From NCBI GenBank assembly GCA_028101545.1, contig JAOHKZ010000004.1, positions 1-64,000 of the forward strand: a stretch of DNA of 64,000 nucleotides, written 5' to 3'. The notes under the pieces were generated by a model, which saw only the letters and a list, made by a program, of their open reading frames with translations, had not been told where the DNA came from and did not search any database. Positions 27,611 to 36,099 of this stretch are shown here, piece after piece (positions within the stretch are counted from its first letter, which is position 1; the number at the start of each line of letters is the position of its first letter). The stretch is from Opitutales bacterium. Lineage in GTDB: Bacteria; Verrucomicrobiota; Verrucomicrobiia; Opitutales; Seribacteraceae. Made by a program: the position numbers and the translations under genes.

Positions 27611-28624
27611 TTACCAAGCGTATTGCCAACCAAGGGTCCATATGGAATCAAGCTCCAGTTGGACACCATTTACTTTTTGATTAAGGGGTGTTTCCCACTC
27701 GGCAGCTAAACGATGGCCTTTTAATCCTCCATCTTGAAAATAATAATTAAGGCCTAGACCTAAAGTGGTTATATCACGTCCTTGATGATCAGGACGATTG
27801 GAAGTGCTCATCATTTTATTTAGGGCGGAGTCTTCACCGTCAATCGCCTCTTGACTTGAATAGTCGATTTTTAATGATGCACTCAAAGAGTCAGTGACTT
27901 TTCTTGCACCCCATAGAGCGGCTTCAAGACGATCACCCAAGGTGTATCCTCGATCATTATCGCTAGTCCGAATAATTCCTCCAAGTTGTGCACCGTAAGA
28001 ATAATTTTCAGCTTGTGCAAGGTATGTAATTGCTGGATGAAAATCCCATGTTCCAGAACCCAATTGCATCCCATAGCCAAGTATAGATCCATCCGATTTT
28101 TTTTCATCGATTGAACCTGTGGGTGCACTAATCCCAATATTTAAATGAATGCGTCGGCCACTATCCCATCGGGCAAGATCGTATAGTCCAGCGAGTTTTA
28201 AATCCCCAATTCCATCTGATTCCATTTTTGCATTATTTTGCATCGTCATCTCATTGTCTAAATAATTGAGCATACACATTAATGTCCACTTGTCTGAAAT
28301 TGCGTACATAGAGCCAAACATATGCATGTCCATTGTCATAGTTTTTGGAAGCATCATTGGACTAGTCATACCCATCATCTTGATATCATACTTGGTAGCA
28401 GCATCACTTGGAGAAATATCACTTGATCCATCAATCAGTCCTTCCATATCCATCGTCATAAAACGATAGGATACCATCCATTCGCCCATCGCGTGCATAT
28501 GGTCACCCATCACAGAAATGGGTGCGTGTCCATCTGGTCGGGCTGCAGTCCAATGCCCTTCATGGGCATTGGAAACAGATGCATTAATAATAAGGGAAAC
28601 AAAGAAGAGAGATAATTTTTTCAT
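27611..28624 (-). CDS. Met/His-rich outer-membrane barrel protein, metal-cluster associated
   Basis: A 337-residue secreted protein with a signal peptide (MKKLSLFFVSLIINASVSNA) directly followed by HEGH. It is rich in Met and His in the first half (MGDHMHAMGEWMVSYRFM, MMGMTSPMMLP, MDMHMFGSM). The rest has alternating beta strands and a final aromatic (WQYAW), consistent with a barrel related to the phenol meta-pathway/transporter-like family. Met-rich clusters favour copper binding. It is encoded just upstream of the TonB receptor on the same strand. Exact function unknown. Confidence 0.65.
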   Translation of the reverse strand: MKKLSLFFVSLIINASVSNAHEGHWTAARPDGHAPISVMGDHMHAMGEWMVSYRFMTMDMEGLIDGSSDISPSDAATKYDIKMMGMTSPMMLPKTMTMDMHMFGSMYAISDKWTLMCMLNYLDNEMTMQNNAKMESDGIGDLKLAGLYDLARWDSGRRIHLNIGISAPTGSIDEKKSDGSILGYGMQLGSGTWDFHPAITYLAQAENYSYGAQLGGIIRTSDNDRGYTLGDRLEAALWGARKVTDSLSASLKIDYSSQEAIDGEDSALNKMMSTSNRPDHQGRDITTLGLGLNYYFQDGGLKGHRLAAEWETPLNQKVNGVQLELDSIWTLGWQYAW

Positions 28625-28747
28625 TATAGTAAAAAGATTGAAATTTTTGATAGTAGCTAAAAAAACGAACTAAGATGTATACTTTTAAATACATAAATAA
28701 GGTTTTCCACGCTACAGGTGGAAAGTAAGGTTCGACAGGAGAATGAC

Positions 28748-29137
28748 TTACGCTCTGATTCGCGGAGGAGGGAGTTCCGCAGGATCGTAGGTTGAGGAGA
28801 CATACCCAGTAGGAGAGTATAATTCCCCAACCATTTTCAGTCCATGGTCAGTAATAATTTCAGATATTTCTGACGTTAATTTTAACTTGTGCGAAAAAAT
28901 CTCTGTGGCTGCTAAACCTTTTTTAGCTGAATCTGTTTGTTCACTCACAAATTGACAAACGCTACAGGGGCGATCCCCATTGAATGTCCATTCCACCGAT
29001 AAACTGATTGACTGGGTTTCCTGATAAAATTCATCGATCATATTCAACCATGCTCCCACTTGAACGAAGGCCAATGGCATACCGCTTATTGTAAGTGCTG
29101 ATAGAAAAGAAAGGAAATATAGAATTCTTTTAAACAT
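28748..29137 (-). CDS. Small exported protein with PCSVC motif
   Basis: A 129-residue protein with an N-terminal hydrophobic leader (MFKRILYFLSFLSALTISGMPLAF) and a CxxC in RPCSVCQFV at about residues 57-65. The layout resembles DUF2946-type proteins found next to copper TonB receptors, but the match is by motif only. It sits between the HupE-like gene and the Met/His-rich barrel gene on the same strand. It probably binds a metal in the periplasm. Confidence 0.5.
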   Translation of the reverse strand: MFKRILYFLSFLSALTISGMPLAFVQVGAWLNMIDEFYQETQSISLSVEWTFNGDRPCSVCQFVSEQTDSAKKGLAATEIFSHKLKLTSEISEIITDHGLKMVGELYSPTGYVSSTYDPAELPPPRIRA

Positions 29138-29233
29138 GAATTTGTACTCTTTCTTTAAAACTTTATAACCAAGGAATTTTCAAGGGTTTTAAGTTAGAGC
29201 GAAAAATTTTTAAATATGAATTGCCCTTAAAAG

Positions 29234-30409
29234 TTAGAAAAAGATTCGCTCAATAGTCCAATAAATTCCCATTAATGCAATAAGGGTTGAACAGGGAACG
29301 ACTGCAAGCTTTCGATATTTTGTTTCATCTTTGAGCCAGAAAGTTAGTGCAAACACAATTGCAATCACGGCTAATTGACCGAATTCAACGCCAACATTAA
29401 AGCCAAGTAGGCCGATCACCAGCGATGTCGGATCCAAATCAAATGCGGATAGGGCACCCGCAAAGCCAAGTCCATGAATCAAGCCAAAGAAAAAGACAAT
29501 GAACAGCCTGGAATGGCGATAGTTGGGAAAGAAAATATTTTCAAGTGCTACTACAGCTATGCTGGCAGCTATAATTGGTTCAACCACATGAGATGGTGCT
29601 GATATTAATTCTAGAGTTGCCAGCCCAAGTGTTATTGTGTGAGCAATCGTAAATACCGAGACTTGATATAAAATCGGCTTCCATTTTCTTGAAAGAAAAA
29701 AGAGTCCGAGAACGAATAGGATGTGATCAAGACCAAGAGGGAGAACATGAACAAATCCTTGCCTAGTAAAGGAGTAAAAGGTGCTTCTAGCATCTTCCTT
29801 ACGTTCTTCCGAACTTTTCTCTACAATTGAACCTGATTTTTGCTCAATTTCGTTTTGAGCGATCGGTTTTCCGTCAATAAAAGAAAGATCAAATTTAAAA
29901 CTTTCTTCATTAGGAAAAAGAACATTTACCCTTCTTTGAGGTTTTCCATTTATTTGATTCGTAAAAACTAGGTCATAGGGAGCTTCTTCCAGCGATCTTA
30001 TTTGATAAAAACTAGAGTTGTTATCTAGAGCAATATCATACTGGCCCTGTAAAACCAAAATATTCTCCTCACTCAAATCTCCCCCGTCCTGTTCCACGAA
30101 ATCAAATATAAATTCAGGCAAATACCAATCATTGTTGCCAAAGCGTACTTGAAGAGCATTTTTAATCATGCTTTTCGCCTGCAGAATAAGATCTGTTTTG
30201 TTTGAGTCAGAAAGTTGTTTGAAAGCACTTTTAATAAGGAAGGGCACTTGCTCAGGATCTTCTGCAAAACTTCTTGTGTCTATTTCGATGTAAATGGAGC
30301 TATTGCCGTCAGAATAAAACTTACCAATCACTGGTATATCCGGTATGGGGTGCCCATGCAGAAAGGCACTTAAAAGAGGAAAAATTAGAAGAAATTTTAA
30401 AATTTTCAT
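29234..30409 (-). CDS. HupE/UreJ-like membrane protein
   Basis: A 391-residue protein from the ATG at 30409 (an in-frame TTG lies one codon upstream). It has a signal peptide, an extracytoplasmic N-terminal domain of about 200 residues, and six or seven C-terminal transmembrane helices. The membrane part has the HupE/UreJ_2 signatures HVLPLGLDHILFVLGLFFL, FTIAHTITLGLA and HGLGFAGALSAFD, with His residues suited to metal passage. Related proteins move nickel or cobalt and occur in TonB metal clusters. Substrate here unknown. It is likely the first gene of a minus-strand metal operon running to the TonB receptor. Confidence 0.8.
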   Translation of the reverse strand: MKILKFLLIFPLLSAFLHGHPIPDIPVIGKFYSDGNSSIYIEIDTRSFAEDPEQVPFLIKSAFKQLSDSNKTDLILQAKSMIKNALQVRFGNNDWYLPEFIFDFVEQDGGDLSEENILVLQGQYDIALDNNSSFYQIRSLEEAPYDLVFTNQINGKPQRRVNVLFPNEESFKFDLSFIDGKPIAQNEIEQKSGSIVEKSSEERKEDARSTFYSFTRQGFVHVLPLGLDHILFVLGLFFLSRKWKPILYQVSVFTIAHTITLGLATLELISAPSHVVEPIIAASIAVVALENIFFPNYRHSRLFIVFFFGLIHGLGFAGALSAFDLDPTSLVIGLLGFNVGVEFGQLAVIAIVFALTFWLKDETKYRKLAVVPCSTLIALMGIYWTIERIFF

Positions 30410-30555
30410 CAAGAATAGAAAAAACCTTGGGTTAGGTGACGTTTGTCAGGTTAATCGTTAAATTTATTAATATTCAGTACTTCTTACTTGTCTATCTTGT
30501 ATTTGGATATTCAATTATATTTTATTATTCTTATTAACCCACAACATTACCCATT

Positions 30556-30870
30556 ATGAAAAAAATATTCTCAATAGTAGCTTTACTAGCATTTGCTGGT
30601 TCTGTTTATGCTGGTTGCCCATCTAAACCTATCCACGGTAAAGTCGTTAGCTTTGATGAAGAGTCAAAAACACTTACAGTAGCACAAGGTAAAAAGGAAA
30701 AGAAAGTGCAAGTAGGTAGCAAAACTGAAATGGTAGGCATTGATTGTCCAAGTAAGCTAGATAAAGGTGCCCGTGTTACTATCGACGGTTGCAACTGCAA
30801 AAACAAGACTGCTTCCAAGATTGCTTTGGCAAAAGGCAAGGGAAAAGGAAAGAAAGAAAAGAAGGGATAA
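30556..30870 (+). CDS. Small secreted Cys/Lys-rich protein
   Basis: A 104-residue protein with a clean signal peptide (MKKIFSIVALLAFAGSVYA) followed by a mature domain with Cys in GCPSKP, DCPSK and GCNCK, and a Lys/Gly-rich tail. The middle (GKVVSFDEESKTLTVAQG) looks like a small beta-barrel repeat. I do not recognise a named family. It is divergent from the HupE-like gene, inside a metal-homeostasis region, so metal binding or sensing is plausible. A strong terminator follows. Confidence 0.65.
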   Translation: MKKIFSIVALLAFAGSVYAGCPSKPIHGKVVSFDEESKTLTVAQGKKEKKVQVGSKTEMVGIDCPSKLDKGARVTIDGCNCKNKTASKIALAKGKGKGKKEKKG

Positions 30871-30891
30871 TTTCCTTTTAATTTAATTTTA

Positions 30892-30919
30892 AGCCTCTGG
30901 GTAACCAGAGGCTTTTTTT
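30892..30919 (+). terminator. Rho-independent terminator after the small secreted protein gene
   Basis: AGCCTCTGG (30892-30900) pairs perfectly with CCAGAGGCT (30905-30913) over the loop GTAA and runs into seven T residues. It sits between two convergent genes. Confidence 0.93.
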
Positions 30920-30929
30920 GTGCCTCTTT

Positions 30930-31892
30930 TTAATTAGAATGATCCAAAATTGTTCTCTTTCGAAAAAACAAATTGGTTAAAATCCCATTTTCAGTTCCGA
31001 GGAGCCAGGCGATTCCAAAGCAGACCATCGCGACTACGACCATGGATCCTGCGATCGAGCAATCGAGCCATCGAGCGAGAAAGAAACCTCCAAATGAATA
31101 GAAAATGGAGAGTGGAAAAGAGCAAAGTAAAATCGCTGGCATTCTTGTGAAGAAGAAGGACGCCGTAGTCGAAGGAAAAATAAGCATCGCTATGACTAGA
31201 ATAACTCCAACTGATTCAAAGGATGCCACAATGGTTATGGCTAGCACTAACATAAGACCATAGTGAATGGTTCGTACTGAAAGTCCGAGGGAGACGGATA
31301 ATGTTTGATCGAAACTGGTTACCATTAATTGTTTGTAAAAAACAGTAATGGTCAAAATGATTACTAGAGTAACCAGCCCAATACTAAGTAGGGGGCGGGA
31401 GCCTATTTCCACGGAACCCCAATAAATACTTTCCGCTAGTGGAGTAAAACCGATTTCTCCATATAATAAACACTCTGGATCAATATGTGTATTATTTCCC
31501 ATTTGAGTAATCAAGAGGACGCCTAAGGCAAAAAAGCTGGTAAATGTAAGCCCTAAAGCTGCATCCATTTTGAGAGGGGTTTTTTTATGCAACCATTCGA
31601 TACAAAAACTGCATAGCAGACCTGCCCCGCATGCTCCAATGAACATGGGAAATAATGCGTTTGATTGGGTAGTAATAAAAGCAATTGCCAGTCCGGGAAG
31701 AATTCCGTGACTTATAGCATCCCCCATTAAAGCAAGTTTTCTAGCAACGATAAAGGAACCTATTAAACCGCATGAAAGAGAGACCATAATTCCCATACCC
31801 ACAATTTGGGCATTCCAAGCAAAATCTTTCTGTGTGGCCCATGGTGCCCAAAAAGTATCACTAAAGTCGAGTGGCGGAAAAAATTCAGTCAT
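30930..31892 (-). CDS. Metal ABC transporter permease (TroD/YtgD-like)
   Basis: A 320-residue ABC-3 family permease with about eight transmembrane helices. The blocks GLIGSFIVARKLALMGDAISHGILPGLAIAF and SVGVILVIAMLIFPSTTASFF are typical of Mn/Zn/Fe importers. Its ATG overlaps the stop of the fused permease gene (ATGA), so it is the last gene of a four-gene importer operon. It forms the membrane channel with the other permease. Confidence 0.93.
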   Translation of the reverse strand: MTEFFPPLDFSDTFWAPWATQKDFAWNAQIVGMGIMVSLSCGLIGSFIVARKLALMGDAISHGILPGLAIAFITTQSNALFPMFIGACGAGLLCSFCIEWLHKKTPLKMDAALGLTFTSFFALGVLLITQMGNNTHIDPECLLYGEIGFTPLAESIYWGSVEIGSRPLLSIGLVTLVIILTITVFYKQLMVTSFDQTLSVSLGLSVRTIHYGLMLVLAITIVASFESVGVILVIAMLIFPSTTASFFFTRMPAILLCSFPLSIFYSFGGFFLARWLDCSIAGSMVVVAMVCFGIAWLLGTENGILTNLFFRKRTILDHSN

Positions 31893-33346
31893 GGAAGGTT
31901 TTTGGCAATCATTTTATCAATATATCCCTGCTCGATGTCTTGTTGACTGGGAATCAACTTTCCATGTGGGTCTGTTCTTGGGTTTGAAAGAATCCGTTCA
32001 ATTTTTCGAACGGTTTCATCCCCCAATACATGTTCGATTTTTTCTGCGTCTTCATGTACATGATCGGCAGCGTATTGAACTTCATTGGTTAGGTAAAGTT
32101 CCCAAAGACGATGGTTCCGGACAATCCGGCATGCTTCACTCCACCCAGTTGGGGAGAGGGACAGGGTGTTTTCACTTGGCAGCGTTTTGTCTTTAACGGG
32201 AAGAAGAAAGGCAAAATCCTTATTAACTAAATGAATAGCCTCTTGGTACATTTCTGGCATACTTATCCTTCTTCTCTTGGCAAGATTGCCAAGTCGTACA
32301 GTGTCTCTGGAAAATTTATTCCATTCCAATTCCTGATAAACCGCCTTTAAAGTATTTTCCAATGCAATTTTACGCTCCTTTCCACGCAAACGTAGCCCCT
32401 TAAATAGAAGTCCATTTTCCGGGTGTAAGAAAAGTACGAGAATAAATAATAGAGTGGAAGTTAAAGCAATAAGCGGACCTGTTGGCAACTGACTGCCAAG
32501 GAATGAAAGGTAGGAACCAATTACCCCAGCTACCATTCCCAATAGGGCAGACCACAAAAGAAGGCTTCTCATTTTTTGAGTAATAATAGAGGCTGTAGCG
32601 GCAGGTATAATAAGTAATGCGGAAACCAGGAGAACTCCTACTACCTGCAGTGAGGTTATTACCGAGAATGCCAATAGCATCCAAAGAAAATACTGTATAA
32701 GATCCACCGGAAGTCCAATGGAGCGAGCAAATCCTTGATCAAAACCGGTAACTAAGAGTTCTTTGTAAAAAATCGTGGTAATAAGGACTATCAGGATACA
32801 TGAAATGCCCATAGCCCAGACATCTTGATTTGAGAGTCCAGTAATTTGCCCAAAGAGATACCTGTCAATGCCTGACTGGTTTCCAAATTCCATCTTTTGA
32901 ATTCTAGTCAGGAGACAAATGCCAAGAGCGTAAAACCCAGAAAGCACGAGGCCGAGTGCACTATCTAAACTTACCTTCGTGGTTTTTTTAAGTAAGGAAA
33001 TTAAAAAAACTCCAAGAAAACCGGCGATCATTGCACCCACAATTATACTGATAGAATTTTTGGACTGACTCCATAAAAAGCCAACCGCAACTCCGGGTAA
33101 AACAGCATGGGAGAGGGTGTCTCCGAAAAGGGATAATTTTCGTGTCACAACAAACCCACCCATTAAGCCGCATCCCATTCCCATAAAAATAACCCCAAGG
33201 ACAACAACTTGTACCGAGTAATCTGCAAAAGAGAAAAATCTGTAGGTTTTAGAAATCAGGTTTACTTCATCATTTACCTGTGCTGCTTCCATATGGATGA
33301 ATGGAAAGAGTAAAATCAGATAGAGAGGTAAACCTAAGATTTTCAA
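31889..33346 (-). CDS. Metal ABC permease fused to a DtxR-type repressor domain (YtgCR-like)
   Basis: A 485-residue fusion. Residues 1-320 are an ABC-3 metal permease with a leader and multiple helices (GLMGGFVVTRKLSLFGDTLSHAVLPGVA, VGVLLVSALLIIPAATASI). Residues 323-485 read as a DtxR/MntR-type regulator: a winged-helix-like part (ENTLKAVYQ, GNLAKRRRISMPEMY) and a dimerisation/metal part (NHRLWELYL, HVHEDAEKIEHVL, NPRTDPHGKLIP). This is the domain order of chlamydial YtgCR, whose repressor half is released by cleavage. The start is a TTG at 33346, chosen because a signal-like leader follows. Confidence 0.88.
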   Translation of the reverse strand: MKILGLPLYLILLFPFIHMEAAQVNDEVNLISKTYRFFSFADYSVQVVVLGVIFMGMGCGLMGGFVVTRKLSLFGDTLSHAVLPGVAVGFLWSQSKNSISIIVGAMIAGFLGVFLISLLKKTTKVSLDSALGLVLSGFYALGICLLTRIQKMEFGNQSGIDRYLFGQITGLSNQDVWAMGISCILIVLITTIFYKELLVTGFDQGFARSIGLPVDLIQYFLWMLLAFSVITSLQVVGVLLVSALLIIPAATASIITQKMRSLLLWSALLGMVAGVIGSYLSFLGSQLPTGPLIALTSTLLFILVLFLHPENGLLFKGLRLRGKERKIALENTLKAVYQELEWNKFSRDTVRLGNLAKRRRISMPEMYQEAIHLVNKDFAFLLPVKDKTLPSENTLSLSPTGWSEACRIVRNHRLWELYLTNEVQYAADHVHEDAEKIEHVLGDETVRKIERILSNPRTDPHGKLIPSQQDIEQGYIDKMIAKNLP

Positions 33347-33394
33347 CTTCGTAGCGGAGCGGTAATGTAATAGTTAACAGAAAAGGAACCGTCT

Positions 33395-34180
33395 TTATTT
33401 ACTTTCATGCTCAACATGTTCATTTTTTGCTGATTGGTCGGCAATTTCAGTAAAAACGGTTAGTCGCCCACCATATGTTTTTTGTAAGAGATCCTTGTTA
33501 AAAGTTTTATCTACATCCCCATAGGCAATCAGGCGCATATTTAATAAAATAATTTGATCAAAATATTCCTTTGCATTCGATAGATCATGATGAACAATAA
33601 TTAAAGTTTTTCCCTTTTGTTTTAATTCTCGAAGAAGTTCAATAATCGCATTTTCAGTTACCGCATCGACACCCGCAAAGGGTTCATCCATTAGATACAA
33701 ATCACTTTCCTGTGCAAGGGCTCGGGCCAAAAAAACCCGTTGTTGCTGCCCTCCGGAAAGTTTTCCAATTTGCCTGTCTGCAAACAAAGACATGTTAACC
33801 TTTTCGAGACATTCGTGAGCAATGATTCGATCTTTTTTGCTTATTCTTTTTAGCCATCCTGCATGGCCGTATCTACCCATTAGGACAACATCGAGAACAG
33901 AAACTGGAAAATCCCAATCCACGGACTCCCTTTGGGGAACATAACCTACCCGACGATATGAATTCTTCCCTTTTTGGCCAAATATTTTTACCCATCCACC
34001 GTTGGCGGGAACGATTCCCATAATTGTTTTAATTAAGGTAGATTTCCCTGCACCATTGGGTCCAATGATCCCGATAAGGCCTCCTTCCTCAATTTCAAGG
34101 TCAATCCCATAAAGGACAGGCTTCCGGTTGTATGATACGGTCAAGTCATGTACTTCAAGGGGTAAAAGTGTTTTACTCAT
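33395..34180 (-). CDS. Metal ABC transporter ATP-binding protein (TroB/MntB-like)
   Basis: A 261-residue ATPase: Walker A GPNGAGKST, the Q loop and family block GYVPQRESVDWDFPVSVLDVVLMGRYG, signature LSGGQQQR, Walker B LYLMDEPFAGVD, and switch IIVHHDL. The PQR..DWDFPV block is characteristic of Mn/Zn/Fe importer ATPases. Its ATG overlaps the stop of the binding-protein gene (ATGA). It energises import through the two permeases downstream. Confidence 0.95.
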   Translation of the reverse strand: MSKTLLPLEVHDLTVSYNRKPVLYGIDLEIEEGGLIGIIGPNGAGKSTLIKTIMGIVPANGGWVKIFGQKGKNSYRRVGYVPQRESVDWDFPVSVLDVVLMGRYGHAGWLKRISKKDRIIAHECLEKVNMSLFADRQIGKLSGGQQQRVFLARALAQESDLYLMDEPFAGVDAVTENAIIELLRELKQKGKTLIIVHHDLSNAKEYFDQIILLNMRLIAYGDVDKTFNKDLLQKTYGGRLTVFTEIADQSAKNEHVEHESK

Positions 34181-35190
34181 AGCGTCTTTTGTCTCAGTGC
34201 TTTCACAATAGTGGACACATTATGCACCATCATCCCCGACCAAGTGTTAGCAGTGAATAATCTGCCACCCGGACCAACGGAACTGTGATCTTTGGATCCG
34301 AGTGCGTCTGAAAATAATTCACCGCCTACTGTGACTTTGCATTCTTTAGCAATTTCCTCGATAGCACCCGGATTAACACTACTTTCAATAAAAATTGCTG
34401 GTATATTTTGCTGTTTTATTAAATCCACTAAGCTTGCCCGGTCACCCAACCCGGCTTCAGTTGTTGTGGATACTCCTTGGAGAGCGATGACTTCAAGCCC
34501 CATTGCTCTTCCAAAATATTGAAAAGCGTCATGGCTGGTAACCAGTTTCTTATTAGATTGAGGAATGTTTTTCATTTGCGCTGTAGCCCAGTTTTCAATC
34601 AGTAAAATTTCATCTGTAAATAATTTGAGATTTTTTTTGTAAAAATTTTTACCAGCGGGATCAAAATCAGATATCATTTTGGTAAATTCCCGAGCCACGG
34701 TGGACCAAATCTTTGGATCAAACCAAACATGGGGGTCGGGGTACTGTATATTCCCATCACCTTGGTCTGGGAAAATAATTTGTTCATTTGGTAATCCAGC
34801 AGTTGCGTTAAAAGTAAAGATTCCTTTTTTTTCCCCACTGGAAAGTACCTCAGAAAGCTTGCCCTCCAACATCATTCCATGAAACACGACAATGTCAGCT
34901 TTTGTAATGGCCAGTATATCCCTTGAGGTTGGTTTGTAAATATGGGGATCCACCCCAGGACCCATTAATGAATGAATTCGAAATCGATTGCCTGTTATCT
35001 TTTGGACCAAGTCCCTGATATGTGTAGTAGTAACAACAATATTGGTTTTTTCGTTATCGATCGCAATTACATTCAGGTCCTCTTTAGGCCCCCGTTCGCA
35101 TGATATTGTTAAAAATAGCAATGCCAGTGTTGTATTGTAGATGAACAACTTGATGAATACATTAGATTTATTAGGATTATTGAAAGTCAT
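34177..35190 (-). CDS. Metal ABC transporter substrate-binding lipoprotein (TroA/YtgA-like)
   Basis: A 337-residue cluster-9 metal-binding protein with a lipobox at LTISC (Cys31). The four expected ligands are visible: His83 in DPHIYKP, His154 in DPHVWFD, His220 in TSHDAFQYF, and Asp295 in ELFSDALG. This His-His-His-Asp set is that of TroA and YtgA and can bind Mn, Fe or Zn. There is no His-rich loop as in ZnuA, which argues against a dedicated zinc protein. It is the first gene of the importer operon and starts two bases from a palindromic operator candidate. Confidence 0.93.
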   Translation of the reverse strand: MTFNNPNKSNVFIKLFIYNTTLALLFLTISCERGPKEDLNVIAIDNEKTNIVVTTTHIRDLVQKITGNRFRIHSLMGPGVDPHIYKPTSRDILAITKADIVVFHGMMLEGKLSEVLSSGEKKGIFTFNATAGLPNEQIIFPDQGDGNIQYPDPHVWFDPKIWSTVAREFTKMISDFDPAGKNFYKKNLKLFTDEILLIENWATAQMKNIPQSNKKLVTSHDAFQYFGRAMGLEVIALQGVSTTTEAGLGDRASLVDLIKQQNIPAIFIESSVNPGAIEEIAKECKVTVGGELFSDALGSKDHSSVGPGGRLFTANTWSGMMVHNVSTIVKALRQKTL

Positions 35191-35191
35191 T

Positions 35192-35209
35192 ACTTTGATT
35201 AGTCAAAGT
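35192..35209. promoter_or_regulatory. Palindromic operator candidate between the metal importer and dtxR
   Basis: ACTTTGATTAGTCAAAGT is a perfect inverted repeat with 7-base arms and a 4-base spacer. It lies in the 72-base divergent region between the TroA-like gene and the DtxR-type regulator gene, immediately upstream of the importer start. Position and symmetry fit a DtxR/MntR-family operator. Confidence 0.6.
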
Positions 35210-35262
35210 CTAGGGATTAATTGTTGTTGAGTCAATTATACATTGGGTTCATGTTAGTTGGT

Positions 35263-35922
35263 ATGCCAAGTGCGACGGTTGAGAACTACCTTAAATGCAT
35301 TCTGATGCTATCCATTGAAAACGATCAGGCTGTAGTGCCTATGGGATCGATTGCTAATTCTTTGGGGGTAACTCCCGGTACTGCGACCTCGATGATGAAA
35401 AACCTTCAGCGGGAAAAATGGCTAACTTACAAATCTCGTAAAGGGGTCACACTAACAGTGTCGGGCAAGAAATTAGGTATGCGAATGATTAGAAGGCATC
35501 GGTTACTGGAAACTTTTTTGGTTGAGACCCTTGGTTTGGATTGGAGCGAGATACATGATGAGGCGGAAGAACTTGAGCATGCAATTTCTGAAAAAGTACT
35601 TGAGCGTCTCGATGTTTTTCTCGGTAATCCTCAACACGACCCTCATGGACATCCCATCCCAACAACCGGAGGAGTGATTAGAAAACTTCCCCAAAAAACT
35701 CTTCTGGATTCGTCGTTAGGGAAAAAAGTCAAAATTGAATCGATCCTAGACCAGGGGTCAGATTTTTTGAAATTTGCTCAAAAAAAAGGGCTAATGCCTG
35801 GAAGAATGGTGAAAGTTATCCAACGAGATAAGATGGCTGATTCGATCGAATTGCATTTGGAAAAAAAGTCAAAATTCTCCTTGGGTTTTAAGTCAGCGGA
35901 AAAAATTTTAGTCTCCGGTTAA
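35263..35922 (+). CDS. DtxR/MntR-family metal-dependent transcriptional regulator
   Basis: A 219-residue regulator from the ATG at 35263 (MPSATVENYLKCILML), the usual DtxR start; in-frame upstream codons exist but lack homology. The winged helix (about 1-65) is followed by the dimerisation/metal domain (RRHRLLETFL, IHDEAEELEHAI, GNPQHDPHGHPIP) and a C-terminal FeoA-like SH3 domain (about 145-219). With bound metal it should repress uptake genes. It is divergent from the importer across the palindrome at 35192 and is a second DtxR-type domain besides the one fused to the permease. Confidence 0.93.
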   Translation: MPSATVENYLKCILMLSIENDQAVVPMGSIANSLGVTPGTATSMMKNLQREKWLTYKSRKGVTLTVSGKKLGMRMIRRHRLLETFLVETLGLDWSEIHDEAEELEHAISEKVLERLDVFLGNPQHDPHGHPIPTTGGVIRKLPQKTLLDSSLGKKVKIESILDQGSDFLKFAQKKGLMPGRMVKVIQRDKMADSIELHLEKKSKFSLGFKSAEKILVSG

Positions 35923-35999
35923 TGTTATCAATGAGGTTAGCTTTTTCGTATTTGGAATTTTTTTTGATTTAGAAGAAAAAGACATTGCCCATGCCGTAA

Positions 36000-36016
36000 A
36001 ATAATCGCAGATTATT
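36000..36016. promoter_or_regulatory. 17-base palindrome before the TIM-barrel/oxidoreductase genes
   Basis: AATAATC and GATTATT are perfect inverted repeats around GCA, in the 177-base gap between dtxR and the isomerase gene. It could be an operator for the downstream catabolic genes or an incidental AT-rich palindrome. Confidence 0.25.
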
Positions 36017-36099
36017 GCTAGTAAAACATTCAAACTAATTGTTCGTTATACTTTAATTCAAACTTAATATGTTCATTAAACTATAATCCTTACTTAACA

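Noticed and set aside
35221..35262. Extended N-terminus of the DtxR regulator from TTG at 35221
   Set aside because: DtxR homology begins at MPSATVENYLK (35263), and the extension is not conserved-looking.
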